From a virus, in the IMG/VR virus record IMGVR_UViG_3300031245_000003, positions 1 to 44,149 of that record: a stretch of 44,149 nt of DNA; one strand, given 5' to 3'. Positions within the stretch are counted from its first letter, which is position 1; each line of letters opens with the position of its first letter. The notes beneath the pieces are model-generated. The model searched no databases, was not told the origin of the DNA, and saw only the letters and a program-made list of their open reading frames with translations. Positions 17,396 to 25,256 of the stretch are shown here, piece after piece. Made by a program: the position numbers and the translations under genes.

Positions 17396-17606
17396 ACTCC
17401 TCCTGCTTAATTCTTCTAATATTTACAATAATTATATTTTCATCTAAACTATCCGAAGTAATCTCTACGTGGAATTTTCTTGCCAAGTCTTCTAACTCAT
17501 CGAGAGAGATTGAAAAAACAGCCTCATCTGCGTCCTTAACAAGTTCCTTATAGACTAGTCCTAAACTAACAGTAGCTATAACATAATCTTCTTCTGGATT
17601 ATTCAT
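17385..17606 (-). CDS. Small protein, unknown
   Basis: 73 residues starting MNNPEEDYVIATVSLG. The start at 17606 is chosen because AAAGGAG lies 8 nt upstream. An earlier in-frame ATG at 17630 would place this ribosome site inside the gene. A compact alpha/beta pattern is likely (SISLDELEDLARKFHVEI). Function not recognised. Confidence 0.55.
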   Translation of the reverse strand: MNNPEEDYVIATVSLGLVYKELVKDADEAVFSISLDELEDLARKFHVEITSDSLDENIIIVNIRRIKQEEYVS

Positions 17607-17622
17607 TCTATGGTCTCCTTTC

Positions 17623-18378
17623 TTATGCAAAAATTAAATCTAATTTTCCAGCACAATTAGCCCAAAATGGACATAACTTTTCATTACAAAACGGACTGCT
17701 TGTGTTCAGTGGAAAATTATTATTTTTTATAAATAAATTCATCCTATACCAAACAAACTCTAAAAGAGCGTCCAATTTGTCCTCCACATCCTCCTTTGAT
17801 AAATTAACTACATAAGTTTCAATTCGAAACCCACTGTTTTTTGAGAATGAAATAAATTTAAATTTATTACCTATGCCAAATGTAGTTCGTACTCCTCTCA
17901 AATAAATAGCAGGTTGTAACCAATAACTTTCCCAGTGAAATTTACTGCCGAAAGTCTTAAAATCTACAACCGTACCATCTGCTAAAACACAGTCAACAAA
18001 TCCCTTTATTGGGATAGGAATTGACGCTGAGCTAAATTGAAATTCTTTTTCTAGAACTGGTTCAGCGTCTATATAGTATGGCTGTAGTTTAGATAATTCA
18101 CTCTCTACATGGGGTGATGAAAATAATAAATTACCTTTTTGAACGTAATCACTTGGTAAAGACAACTTCGATTTTTGACAAGTGGACTCCCAAATATCTT
18201 CTAATTTTTGCTGCTTATTAGATAAAAATTGCGCAACAGTTTGGTGGAATAAAGAGCCGAATAAGGTATCGATAGTTTGAGGTTTAGGCTCCTTATCAAT
18301 ATAAATTCGCTTCCACCTCTGGGCGCAATCTAAAAAAGTCGATATACTCGAATAGGATAAATGGTCTGTAGGAAACAA
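17623..18378 (-). CDS. PD-(D/E)XK nuclease, Cas4/AddB-like with Fe-S cysteines
   Basis: 251 residues. Nuclease motifs are GSLFHQTV (His45), KGFVDCVLADG (Asp129) and VVDFKTF (Asp139, Lys141). Cys18 near the N-terminus and Cys231, Cys236 and Cys242 near the C-terminus form the four-cysteine iron-sulfur arrangement of Cas4 and AddB/RecB-type exonucleases. It may process DNA ends in recombination. There are no Cas1/Cas2 genes, so a CRISPR adaptation role is unsupported. The start is TTG with GAGGA upstream. Confidence 0.85.
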   Translation of the reverse strand: MFPTDHLSYSSISTFLDCAQRWKRIYIDKEPKPQTIDTLFGSLFHQTVAQFLSNKQQKLEDIWESTCQKSKLSLPSDYVQKGNLLFSSPHVESELSKLQPYYIDAEPVLEKEFQFSSASIPIPIKGFVDCVLADGTVVDFKTFGSKFHWESYWLQPAIYLRGVRTTFGIGNKFKFISFSKNSGFRIETYVVNLSKEDVEDKLDALLEFVWYRMNLFIKNNNFPLNTSSPFCNEKLCPFWANCAGKLDLIFA

Positions 18379-18411
18379 TGTCTAATCCTCGCTTTCTTCT
18401 AAAATTTTTAA

Positions 18412-18485
18412 TGCCCCAGGCAGGATTCGAACCTGCATGACTAACGGTTTAGAAGACCGCTGTTCGTCCATTGAACTACTGGGGC
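18412..18485 (-). tRNA. tRNA-Arg (anticodon UCU)
   Basis: The minus strand folds into a full cloverleaf: acceptor GCCCCAG (18485-18479) with CTGGGGC (18419-18413), discriminator A, anticodon stem GCGGT/ACCGT enclosing CTTCTAA with anticodon TCT, and T-arm GCAGG-TTCGAAT-CCTGC. CCA is not encoded. It reads AGA (and by wobble AGG), a codon used heavily in this A+T-rich genome. It lies inside the minus-strand operon, so it must be processed from the long transcript. Confidence 0.95.
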
Positions 18486-18492
18486 GAAAAAA

Positions 18493-18816
18493 TTAACCCT
18501 CTAACACCTCTACAAAAATTGAACAATTATCTAGATACTCAACAATAAAATTTCCAGAGATTAAAATAGTTCGAGGGTAGGAAAAAATTCCTAATCTAGA
18601 CACATTTACGCCCTCTTTAAAAGATTTTATTTTTTCCCTTATCTCAGCATTAGAATAAAAAGAGTAAACGGGTACTCCCCAAATTTTATAAAGAGCCTGA
18701 CCATTAAGAGTTTTTATTTCTGGGTTAAGTAGATAAAAATCTTCAAAAGGTGTTTTCATAATCGCAGCGACAGGTACTTGTTTATAAACTTTTTCATCAT
18801 ATACAAAAGCGTTCAT
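18493..18816 (-). CDS. Unknown protein
   Basis: 107 residues starting MNAFVYDEKVYKQVPVAAIM. The start at 18816 is chosen because AAAGGAG lies just upstream. The longer frame reaching 18906 would translate the promoter sequence itself. The C-terminus is beta-rich (GIFSYPRTILISGNFIVEYL). It is the first gene after a consensus promoter and precedes the tRNA. No family recognised. Confidence 0.6.
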   Translation of the reverse strand: MNAFVYDEKVYKQVPVAAIMKTPFEDFYLLNPEIKTLNGQALYKIWGVPVYSFYSNAEIREKIKSFKEGVNVSRLGIFSYPRTILISGNFIVEYLDNCSIFVEVLEG

Positions 18817-18846
18817 TTTTTTTTCTCCTTTCATAAAGTGTGCTAT

Positions 18847-18867
18847 TTGTTGAAAAATTTTCAACAA
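18847..18867. promoter_or_regulatory. 21-bp palindrome in the leader of the 18816 gene
   Basis: Perfect inverted repeat TTGTTGAAAA/TTTTCAACAA around one central base. It lies just downstream of the expected transcription start from the promoter at 18906-18878. It could be an operator or a leader hairpin. There is no T-run on the minus-strand side, so it is unlikely to be a terminator. Confidence 0.45.
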
Positions 18868-18877
18868 TTCTGTCAGT

Positions 18878-18906
18878 ATTATAGCACACTTTTTCAAGTT
18901 TGTCAA
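18878..18906 (-). promoter_or_regulatory. Sigma70-type promoter
   Basis: On the minus strand, TTGACA (18906-18901), 17-bp spacer, TATAAT (18883-18878), with TGC before the -10 (extended -10). Perfect consensus. It overlaps the stop of the upstream gene and drives the 18816 gene, the tRNA and probably genes beyond. Confidence 0.9.
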
Positions 18907-19574
18907 GAGATTGATTCTGGAATTCTATTATCCTTTCTAACTAGCTCATCACCGGTCAAATCAAAGACAGTATCACAATAAGTACCATCTGAAAACTTTC
19001 TTTTGCAATGGAACCTCAATTTAGCCTTTTTGCTTTCTGGATAGAGCATCCAGACTGACGCAACCCAAGTTCCGCATTTCGGACAAAGAACAATCTTCAT
19101 TTTAGACTCATAGAATCTCTTAGCTTTCTGTTTCAGGCTCTCAACAAAGTCAATGATAGACTCCTGCTCGCTAGCTTTTCGATTTCGCCGAGTAATACCA
19201 AGACTGTCCTGTAACTTGTTAATATCATTGCGCAGATTAGACTTAATATTATTTAACTTTTCCAACCTGACGATATCAACCTCATCAAATCCTCCCTCAC
19301 CCTCTTGTAATTTATAGGAGTATCTTTCAAAATCTTCAAGGCTAATAAACGCCTGAGCTAAAGCCCTTAAAGCTAATAAGTCATTAATTTTCAAGTCAGA
19401 CAAATCATAATCACGAGAAAATTCATTTATTTTATCTTGGATTCGCTTCTCAAATTCTTGAGTAAGCGATACGCCCGTAACCATTTCAGAGTAAATTTTA
19501 TCAAACTCCTCGTCAGATAAATTCCTATATTGCTTAAGATTTCTAATCCTGTTTTTAGATATATAATCTTTCAT
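18903..19574 (-). CDS. Zinc-ribbon protein of unknown function
   Basis: 223 residues. The first 150 are charged helices (EFEKRIQDKINEFSRDYDLS, LNNIKSNLRNDINKLQDSLG). The last 70 hold CPKCGTW, FHCKRKF and a later Cys in GTYCDTVF, a likely zinc ribbon. A helical region plus DNA-binding zinc end could suit a small terminase or packaging factor, since no other candidate precedes terL, but nothing proves this. GGAG lies 10 nt before the ATG, which overlaps the preceding stop. Confidence 0.6.
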   Translation of the reverse strand: MKDYISKNRIRNLKQYRNLSDEEFDKIYSEMVTGVSLTQEFEKRIQDKINEFSRDYDLSDLKINDLLALRALAQAFISLEDFERYSYKLQEGEGGFDEVDIVRLEKLNNIKSNLRNDINKLQDSLGITRRNRKASEQESIIDFVESLKQKAKRFYESKMKIVLCPKCGTWVASVWMLYPESKKAKLRFHCKRKFSDGTYCDTVFDLTGDELVRKDNRIPESIS

Positions 19575-19798
19575 TCGAGCAAATCTCCTAAACTCATCTT
19601 ATAACTTTTGTACCTCATCAGGCTGTCAATTAAACTCTCCGTCAACAGAGAATCATCCTTCGAATATAAAAATCGGATAAGCGCTGTCAAGTCCTCTCTC
19701 GTAAGGTAAACTACTACCAGATTGTGGCTTTGTGCACACTTTACCGCATCGATTGATGCGTTATACTCAGCATTGCAATAAACACATCTATAAGCCAT
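19571..19798 (-). CDS. Small zinc-finger protein
   Basis: 75 residues. An N-terminal finger reads YRCVYCNAEY followed by VKCAQSHN, a C-x2-C-x12-C-x3-H arrangement. The rest is helical. AAGGAGGTTTT precedes the ATG. It is the first gene of the long minus-strand operon, immediately after the divergent control region, so an early regulatory role is possible. Confidence 0.6.
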   Translation of the reverse strand: MAYRCVYCNAEYNASIDAVKCAQSHNLVVVYLTREDLTALIRFLYSKDDSLLTESLIDSLMRYKSYKMSLGDLLE

Positions 19799-19835
19799 AA
19801 AACCTCCTTTATTATAATTATAACTCTTTTATTGC

Positions 19836-19864
19836 ATTTTAGCGCATAATCAACCTATTGTCAA
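19836..19864 (-). promoter_or_regulatory. Sigma70-type promoter of the leftward structural operon
   Basis: On the minus strand, TTGACA (19864-19859), 17-bp spacer, TAAAAT (19841-19836). The start site would lie about 30 bases before the ribosome site of the 19798 gene. Confidence 0.8.
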
Positions 19865-19874
19865 GGCTTGACAA
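19858..19874. promoter_or_regulatory. 17-bp palindrome over the -35 box, putative operator
   Basis: TTGTCAAG-G-CTTGACAA is a perfect inverted repeat covering the -35 element of the leftward promoter. The half-site CTTGAC recurs twice at the rightward promoter (19969-19984) and again at 27037. This suggests one regulator controlling both directions, although the half-site also overlaps the normal -35 consensus. Confidence 0.4.
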
Positions 19875-19969
19875 GTTACAGTTAGTTTGGTATTCTTAGG
19901 TATAAGCTAAAAGCAAAGATTCTAATGCTCTTCTTATAGAAAATTAACAAAACTCTAACGAAAAAACCC

Positions 19970-20009
19970 TTGACAAGTCTTGACTTTTCTGCTAAAAAAT
20001 AGGTAAAAT
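19970..20009 (+). promoter_or_regulatory. Rightward promoter(s) for the replication operon
   Basis: Two overlapping candidates: TTGACA (19970-19975) with 17 bp to TAAAAA (19993), and TTGACT (19980-19985) with 18 bp to TAAAAT (20004-20009). The leader to the polA start would be about 170 bases. Confidence 0.6.
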
Positions 20010-20170
20010 TGCGGGGACAAGACTTGGATAATAAATAAAAAATAAATTACAATGACCGTAAGCGGTGAACGGAATTCGGAATAAACTAAACGCTTATTAA
20101 CGATAAACGCAATTAAACTTAGGATAATTATGATAAAAATAAAAAATTATAGATGAACTAACTGCCCAAT
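20010..20170. other. A+T-rich leader/intergenic stretch, possible origin
   Basis: No gene seen. It contains A+T-rich runs (ATAAATAAAAAATAAAT), the near repeats AACGCTTATTAACG and ATAAACGCAATTAA, and short CCG/CGG-bearing repeats around 20058-20083. Such a stretch beside polA and between divergent operons could hold a replication origin or leader structure. Evidence is weak. Confidence 0.25.
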
Positions 20171-20192
20171 AATTTTTCCGAAAGGAGGTTTA

Positions 20193-22298
20193 ATGCGTGT
20201 AGATAAACAAACCGAAGTTTTAGAAAAATTGCAAAATTTTCTGCAAAATTGCAGAGTTCTTTGCATTGACCTAGAAACGAGCGGATTAGATTTTCTTACC
20301 GATTCCGTTTTGTTAATTGGTCTTTTTGTACCGAATAGTATCAACTTTGTTGATTCTAATAAAGCGTACTTAAAAGATAAAATCGATTTTCAAGCGAGTG
20401 CTGTTTCCCCACCCACCCACCCTTTCCGCTCAGAACAAAAAAATTTAAAATCGAATCTAGCCTCCTTAACCGAGGCTTCCGAAAATAGAACAATCGTTCT
20501 ACAAAAAGATTTTAATTCCTTTCGGGACTTTCAAACCGAATTTTCCGAAAGCGGAACAATCGTTTTACAAAAAGATGAGGGCATTCTTATAATTATAAAT
20601 CCTCGTCAAACCGCCCCGATTGTGAAATTTTTCACAAGTTTACAAGGTAAATTATTTATCGGGCATCATATTAAGTTTGATTTGAAGTTTATTTACGCTA
20701 AATATGGTGTTTTATTAAAAAATATTTTTGATATTTTTATTGCCGAGGGCGTATTAACCGCGGGTTTGGGTAGCTCCTTTTCATCCTTAAATGACTTGAC
20801 AAATAAATATTTTGGTGTACAATTAGAAAAGGAGATAAGAGATACTTTTATCGGTAAAGAGAATGATGAATTTTCTGAGGAGCAAATAGATTACTTGATA
20901 AATGACCTAAAATACCTTGATAGGATATACTTAAAGCAGGTAGAGCGTTCTAAGGAATTTAATTTAGAACATGTCTTAGATTTGGAAATGAAACTCGTTC
21001 CTGTAGTTACGATGATGGAATATCTAGGTATAAAAATTGATACAGATACTTGGACTCAAACATTACCTTTACTTGAATCAAGAAGAGATGAAGAGGAGAG
21101 AAATTTAAAATCTTATTTGTTTAATCATTTGATTGACCGTTTAAAGGGTAAAAATCTTTTAGAAATGTGTGAAGAGTTGAACATACCCGTAAAGACTAAA
21201 AAAGCTAAACAATTTCTAGAGACTGTTTATGATATTGATTATATAAAAGATTGGTTACTAGATAATATTAATTTAGATTCTCCTAAACAAGTGTTGTCGA
21301 TTCTACATTTGTTGGGAGTAAATGTACCAAATACAAACGAACAAACATTACAAGATTATCTATCTCATGATATTATAAAAATGCTTTTAAAATATCGAGA
21401 AATACAAAAGTTGTTAACAACTTATGGTACAAATATTATTAGTAAGATTCACCCTTTAACAGGATGTCTCCATCCTGAATTTAATCAGGTAGGGACAGCT
21501 ACTGGTAGATTTAGCTCAAGCAATCCTAATTGTCAAAATATTCCCGCTACTGAGGAGTTTAGAAAGATGTTTATTGCCCGACCTGGGTTTTTAATTTTAG
21601 ATGCTGATTATAATCAGCAAGAGTATAGATTAGCTGGGGCATTATCAGGAGATAAAAAGATTATAAATGCTTATAAAGCGGGACATGATATTCATACGGC
21701 TACAGCTTCAATTGCTTATAAAGTACCTTTAGAACAGGTAACTAAAGAGCAAAGAACAGATGGTAAAAAAATTAATTTTTTAACTTTGTATGGTGGTTCT
21801 GCAATGAAATTGCACAAAGTCTTGGGATTTAATTTGGAGTATGCGCGAGAAATTATTGATTCAATAAATACGTCTTATGTAACTTCAGTGCAATTTAGAA
21901 AATTGTTTGGTGAGAAAACTTTTGAGCGGGGTTATTCTGTTACAGCTTTTGGAAGAAGACGATGGTATGAAAAGCCAGCCATCTACAATTCGGTTGATGA
22001 GTTTAAAGAGTTAAAATCTAGGATTATGAGACAGGGTTATAATGCGCTTATTCAAGGCACGGGGGCAGATATTGTTAAACTAGCAATGGTTAGGTGTTTT
22101 TATGAAAATCCTTTCGGATTAGATAAGTTTAGAATTATTTTACAAGTGCATGATGAAATTGTGTTTGAGGTTGCGGAGGAGATTATTGATGACGCTAAAG
22201 ATTTTGTTATAAAAATAATGGAGGAGGTAGAACAAAAATTTTTGGGCGAAATACCTGCCGTTGTTGAGGTGAAGATTAACAAACATTGGACAAAATAA
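20193..22298 (+). CDS. polA: Family A DNA polymerase with 3'-5' exonuclease
   Basis: 701 residues. Exonuclease motifs: CIDLETS (Asp26, Glu28), GHHIKFDLKF (Asp163) and YLIND (YxxxD). Polymerase motif A is DADYNQQEYRLAG, motif B is RTDGKKINFLTLYGG, motif C is QVHDEIVFEV. There is no 5'-3' exonuclease domain, as usual in phage enzymes. It is the likely replicase. ExoI and ExoII are about 137 residues apart, roughly twice the usual distance, because of an extra low-complexity segment near 65-130 containing an in-frame repeat. AAAGGAGG precedes the ATG. Confidence 0.95.
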   Translation: MRVDKQTEVLEKLQNFLQNCRVLCIDLETSGLDFLTDSVLLIGLFVPNSINFVDSNKAYLKDKIDFQASAVSPPTHPFRSEQKNLKSNLASLTEASENRTIVLQKDFNSFRDFQTEFSESGTIVLQKDEGILIIINPRQTAPIVKFFTSLQGKLFIGHHIKFDLKFIYAKYGVLLKNIFDIFIAEGVLTAGLGSSFSSLNDLTNKYFGVQLEKEIRDTFIGKENDEFSEEQIDYLINDLKYLDRIYLKQVERSKEFNLEHVLDLEMKLVPVVTMMEYLGIKIDTDTWTQTLPLLESRRDEEERNLKSYLFNHLIDRLKGKNLLEMCEELNIPVKTKKAKQFLETVYDIDYIKDWLLDNINLDSPKQVLSILHLLGVNVPNTNEQTLQDYLSHDIIKMLLKYREIQKLLTTYGTNIISKIHPLTGCLHPEFNQVGTATGRFSSSNPNCQNIPATEEFRKMFIARPGFLILDADYNQQEYRLAGALSGDKKIINAYKAGHDIHTATASIAYKVPLEQVTKEQRTDGKKINFLTLYGGSAMKLHKVLGFNLEYAREIIDSINTSYVTSVQFRKLFGEKTFERGYSVTAFGRRRWYEKPAIYNSVDEFKELKSRIMRQGYNALIQGTGADIVKLAMVRCFYENPFGLDKFRIILQVHDEIVFEVAEEIIDDAKDFVIKIMEEVEQKFLGEIPAVVEVKINKHWTK
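20477..20576 (+). repeat. In-frame tandem repeat inside polA exonuclease domain
   Basis: Two 34-base units (20477-20510 and 20543-20576) differ at only four positions and lie exactly 66 bases (22 codons) apart. Both contain TTCCGAAA and GAACAATCGTT, and the first includes the small inverted repeat AGAAC-AATC-GTTCT. They encode ENRTIVLQKD and ESGTIVLQKD. Confidence 0.8.
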
Positions 22299-22310
22299 AT
22301 AGGAGATTTT

Positions 22311-23333
22311 ATGATAAAGAAAAAACAATTTGAAAATTTACTTGAAGAGTTAGCTGAGTATATAACGAATCCTGATGACACTTTGAAGGTAATCTCATCT
22401 GGAATTGTTAGTTTAGACATTATTTTGGGAACTGGAGGGATTCCTTTAGGTAGATTTATAGAGTTATTTGGTCCTCCTGCCAGTGGTAAAACGACAATTG
22501 CGATGACAATTGTTAGTGAGTTTTTAAAAGCTGATGATAGGTTTGTATCATATTGTGATGCTGAGCAGGGGTTATCTGAGTCTTTTATTAGTTATTTTAT
22601 TACGCCTGAATTGCGAGAGAGATTTTTGCTACTTCAGCCCGGCACTCTAGAAGATGCGCTTACAGTTTGCGAAAAGGCGATTAATTCAAAGTCATGCAGC
22701 CTTGTTATTTTAGACTCAATTGGGTCTTTAGTTCCTCAGGCGGTTTTGAAAAATAATTTGGGCGATAGTCATGTTGCTGTTTTATCTAGAATCTTTACCC
22801 AGTTTTTACAGCGAAATATGTCTAATGCGCGAATAAATGCGTGTACTTTTATCGGAATCAACCAGGTTAGAGCTGACTTTGGTAGTTATATAAAGTCATT
22901 TGCTACACCAGGTGGGTTTGCTTGGAAGCATCTAATTACTTTAGGCATTGAGTTAAAGTTCCCTAGTATGATAAAGCAGGGAGATGATAAAATCGGTCAG
23001 AATACTCCGATTGTAATAAAGAAGAACAAGTTAGCGACCCCTTTACGTAGTTTTCCAGTTCCGATTATTTATGGGAAGGGCGTAGATAAGATTAGAGATA
23101 TTATTCAATTTGGCGAGGTTGCTGGTATAATTAATAAAAGAGGCTCGTATTATGTCTTTGATGATATAAATCTTGGATTAGGTATGAATAATGCGATTAA
23201 ATTTTTAGAATCTAGTCCAGAAGTACTTGACAAAATCAAAGAAAGGTGCTATAATTTACTTGAAAAATTTGATAATGTATCTTTTGAGGTTCTAGAGAAA
23301 GGAGATGATGATGCCGAGGTCGATTTCAGTTGA
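22311..23333 (+). CDS. recA: RecA/UvsX-type recombinase
   Basis: 340 residues. Walker A GPPASGKT (54-61) follows GGIPLGRFIELF, Walker B is LVILDSIG (Asp135), and a DNA-binding loop region occurs around FIGINQVRADFG and ATPGGFAWKH. It forms filaments on single-stranded DNA and drives strand exchange for recombination-dependent replication and repair. The acidic C-terminus (KGDDDAEVDFS) is typical. It lies 12 bases after polA. A consensus promoter lies within its 3' end, and the next gene starts inside it. Confidence 0.93.
   Translation: MIKKKQFENLLEELAEYITNPDDTLKVISSGIVSLDIILGTGGIPLGRFIELFGPPASGKTTIAMTIVSEFLKADDRFVSYCDAEQGLSESFISYFITPELRERFLLLQPGTLEDALTVCEKAINSKSCSLVILDSIGSLVPQAVLKNNLGDSHVAVLSRIFTQFLQRNMSNARINACTFIGINQVRADFGSYIKSFATPGGFAWKHLITLGIELKFPSMIKQGDDKIGQNTPIVIKKNKLATPLRSFPVPIIYGKGVDKIRDIIQFGEVAGIINKRGSYYVFDDINLGLGMNNAIKFLESSPEVLDKIKERCYNLLEKFDNVSFEVLEKGDDDAEVDFS
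23227..23255 (+). promoter_or_regulatory. Consensus promoter inside the recA 3' end
   Basis: TTGACA (23227-23232), exactly 17 bp, TATAAT (23250-23255), with TGC before the -10. It matches the other phage promoters and sits about 50 bases before the ribosome site of the gene at 23311. Confidence 0.75.
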
Positions 23334-23640
23334 AAGAACGTATGCGATTAAGCAATATGAGAATATTAAACTATTTGATTCGTTTAGTCTTAGTGAGTTA
23401 GCAGATTTGATTTTAGAAGGAACTGGAAAGGAGGTGCTATTTGATAATGAATTTGTAGATAGAGTGCGTTTACTACAATTTGTGAATTTGGAGTTGGCTT
23501 TTCGTAGGTATCTAGAGTTGTTGAAAAAGCTAAGTGATTTGAATTTAGAAGATTCGATTACATTTTTAGAGACGGAGAAGGCTAATCTGATTGATTTAAT
23601 CAAAGAATCTATTTTATCTAAATTTGAAAAGGAGAGTTAA
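23311..23640 (+). CDS. Unknown helical protein downstream of recA
   Basis: 109 residues starting MPRSISVERTYAIKQYENIK. Three consecutive ATGs occur, and the third (23311) has AAAGGAG 6 nt upstream. A beta start is followed by long helices (LELAFRRYLELLKKLSDLNL). It overlaps the recA end by 23 bases and precedes the SSB-like gene by two bases. Co-location suggests a recombination accessory, but no family was recognised. Confidence 0.6.
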   Translation: MPRSISVERTYAIKQYENIKLFDSFSLSELADLILEGTGKEVLFDNEFVDRVRLLQFVNLELAFRRYLELLKKLSDLNLEDSITFLETEKANLIDLIKESILSKFEKES

Positions 23641-23642
23641 AA

Positions 23643-24473
23643 ATGAATTTTAATGAATTTTTTGGAACCGACATTAATCGAGAACGAACAGCTAATTTTG
23701 GGAAGATAATGTCTTTTAAAGACCCTGGCGTGTACAGAATTCGGATTTTAGAGCCTTTGAAGCTCCTTAATACGCATTATATTCGGAGTCAAAAAATTTC
23801 TGTATTATGCCTTGGGGATAGTTGTCCGATTTGCGCTAATAATATGAAGTTAATGGCTGCTGACCCTCAAAATTATTGGAAACTACCTAATTACTATTCA
23901 ATTAATTATCGATATGTTTGTAATATTTTAGATAGAACACGCGTAAGAATTTGCCCAGGATGTGGGACATCTAATTATTATTTCTTATTACAGAAAACTG
24001 GTAATAAGTGTACAAATTGCGGGATGTCTTTAGTATCTACGGAATTGGCGCCCTTAAATGAGATTAGAATTGCATCTTTTAGTGAAACTTTTAGAAATCA
24101 ATTAAAGACTGCTGCACTTTCTGTAATGGATGCTGAGGGTAGTATTATTCCTGTAAATAAGTATGATATTAATGTTACAGTAACAGTTTCTAGTAACGGT
24201 AAGAAAACAATTACCCCAGCGCCCGCTCTGGATGGGATTGAGGATGTTGAAGTTGATACGTCTCAGTTTATTGAGCATACAAAAGCAGCATTAAATTTTT
24301 CGGCAGACGAGCTGGTGAGAATTTTAGAGGGAGAAAGTTTTAGAGATGTTCTTGCTAGCCGAAACGTTACTAAAGAGTCTTCATTTGTAACCTCAGATTT
24401 TGTATTGGATGGCAATAATGAAATTGCAGATGAGGTTGCGGAAACTTTAAAACAATTCTTAGGTAATGATTAG
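23643..24473 (+). CDS. Putative single-stranded DNA-binding protein, gp32-like
   Basis: 276 residues. After an N-terminal segment with KDPGVYRIRILEPLKLLNTH there are zinc-type pairs VLCLGDSCPIC (about 55-65), CPGCGTSNYYFLL and KCTNCGM, then an OB-like beta region and an acidic C-terminal tail (ADEVAETLKQFLGND). This plan (zinc insertion, core, acidic tail) resembles phage T4 gp32-type proteins, and the place between recombinase and resolvase fits. It would coat single-stranded DNA at forks. Identification is by architecture, not by a close match. Confidence 0.6.
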   Translation: MNFNEFFGTDINRERTANFGKIMSFKDPGVYRIRILEPLKLLNTHYIRSQKISVLCLGDSCPICANNMKLMAADPQNYWKLPNYYSINYRYVCNILDRTRVRICPGCGTSNYYFLLQKTGNKCTNCGMSLVSTELAPLNEIRIASFSETFRNQLKTAALSVMDAEGSIIPVNKYDINVTVTVSSNGKKTITPAPALDGIEDVEVDTSQFIEHTKAALNFSADELVRILEGESFRDVLASRNVTKESSFVTSDFVLDGNNEIADEVAETLKQFLGND

Positions 24474-24481
24474 TTTGCTGT

Positions 24482-24871
24482 ATGAAAGGGTCAATATCAG
24501 AAAAGTATTATAATCTTCTCGAAAAATCTGCAAATAAACCAGCCATATTGGTTGCATTTTTACGGGAATTTTATCCTGTTGAGAATAAGTTATATGGGTT
24601 TATCGGTAAACTAGTGCAACTTTACGGTGAGGTAATCGTTTTCGAGGGTATTTTGATTACCGTTATGTCTGATATTGACCCTCTTAATTTTAAATCTTAT
24701 TTGGCTAGAGTTTGTAAAAATCTTTTTTTGGAGAGAACTTTACAAAGTACATCTTCTGATTTAACAAATATTGCTAATAATAACTTGGTAAGATTATATC
24801 GGAGTGATGATGAACAGACAAAAACGGAAAGGAGTGGCTTGGGAAAGAGAATTTGTCGAATTAGTAAATAG
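24482..24871 (+). CDS. Unknown protein
   Basis: 129 residues, helical start (SEKYYNLLEKSANKPAILVA) and a hydrophobic middle (YGEVIVFEGILITVM). No clear ribosome site is visible, so translation may depend on the SSB-like gene ending nine bases before. The last 62 bases overlap the following nuclease gene in another frame. Function not recognised. Confidence 0.5.
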   Translation: MKGSISEKYYNLLEKSANKPAILVAFLREFYPVENKLYGFIGKLVQLYGEVIVFEGILITVMSDIDPLNFKSYLARVCKNLFLERTLQSTSSDLTNIANNNLVRLYRSDDEQTKTERSGLGKRICRISK

Positions 24872-25256
24872 TATTCCAGAATGTTCGGCAAAGCGAATCG
24901 CCGGCTCTGGTGCGTTTGGAACCCAATTGGATGAACCTCAATTAACAGGAGATGTTGTCTTCGCTGCTAATGATTTTCCCAGAAAATTTAGATTTGAGTG
25001 TAAGACTGGGTATGGTAATGAAACTCAATTAACAATAAAGCGAGAATGGTTTGATAAGATAAAAGAAGAAGCATCTAAAACCATGAGTATTCCAGGGGTT
25101 GCACTGAAATTTTCGGGTGTTAGGGCAAAGGGGCAGGTAAGATATGTAATTGCTTTTGACTTTGAAACTTTTGTTGAATTGCTGACTTATTGTTTAAGTT
25201 TGAAAAAAGAGCTGGATTTGCTGTATGACAGAGCTAACGGTTTGGGATTTGGTTAA
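24810..25256 (+). CDS. Holliday junction resolvase-like PD-(D/E)XK nuclease
   Basis: About 149 residues: NRQKRKGVAWEREFVEL at the start with a helix-borne Glu, then AKRIAGSGAFGT and TGDVVF (Asp), and FECKTGYG (the ExK pair), followed by REWFDKIKEE. This is the Hjc-like order of catalytic residues and a typical phage resolvase length. It would cut four-way junctions before packaging. Start choices GTG 24804, ATG 24807 and ATG 24810 are close, and GGAG favours the last. Confidence 0.75.
   Translation: MNRQKRKGVAWEREFVELVNSIPECSAKRIAGSGAFGTQLDEPQLTGDVVFAANDFPRKFRFECKTGYGNETQLTIKREWFDKIKEEASKTMSIPGVALKFSGVRAKGQVRYVIAFDFETFVELLTYCLSLKKELDLLYDRANGLGFG

Noticed and set aside
17623-18378. Cas4 as part of a CRISPR adaptation locus
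   Set aside because: There is no Cas1, Cas2 or repeat array in the window. The Cas4/AddB-like nuclease is better read as a recombination or end-processing enzyme.
18817-18906. N-terminal extension of the 18816 gene up to 18906
   Set aside because: It begins with TTG and translates the promoter -35/-10 itself. A good ribosome site lies before the internal ATG at 18816.
20796-20823. TTGACA-N16-TACAAT inside polA
   Set aside because: Mid-gene, weaker -10 and no gene start nearby. Such matches are expected by chance in A+T-rich DNA.
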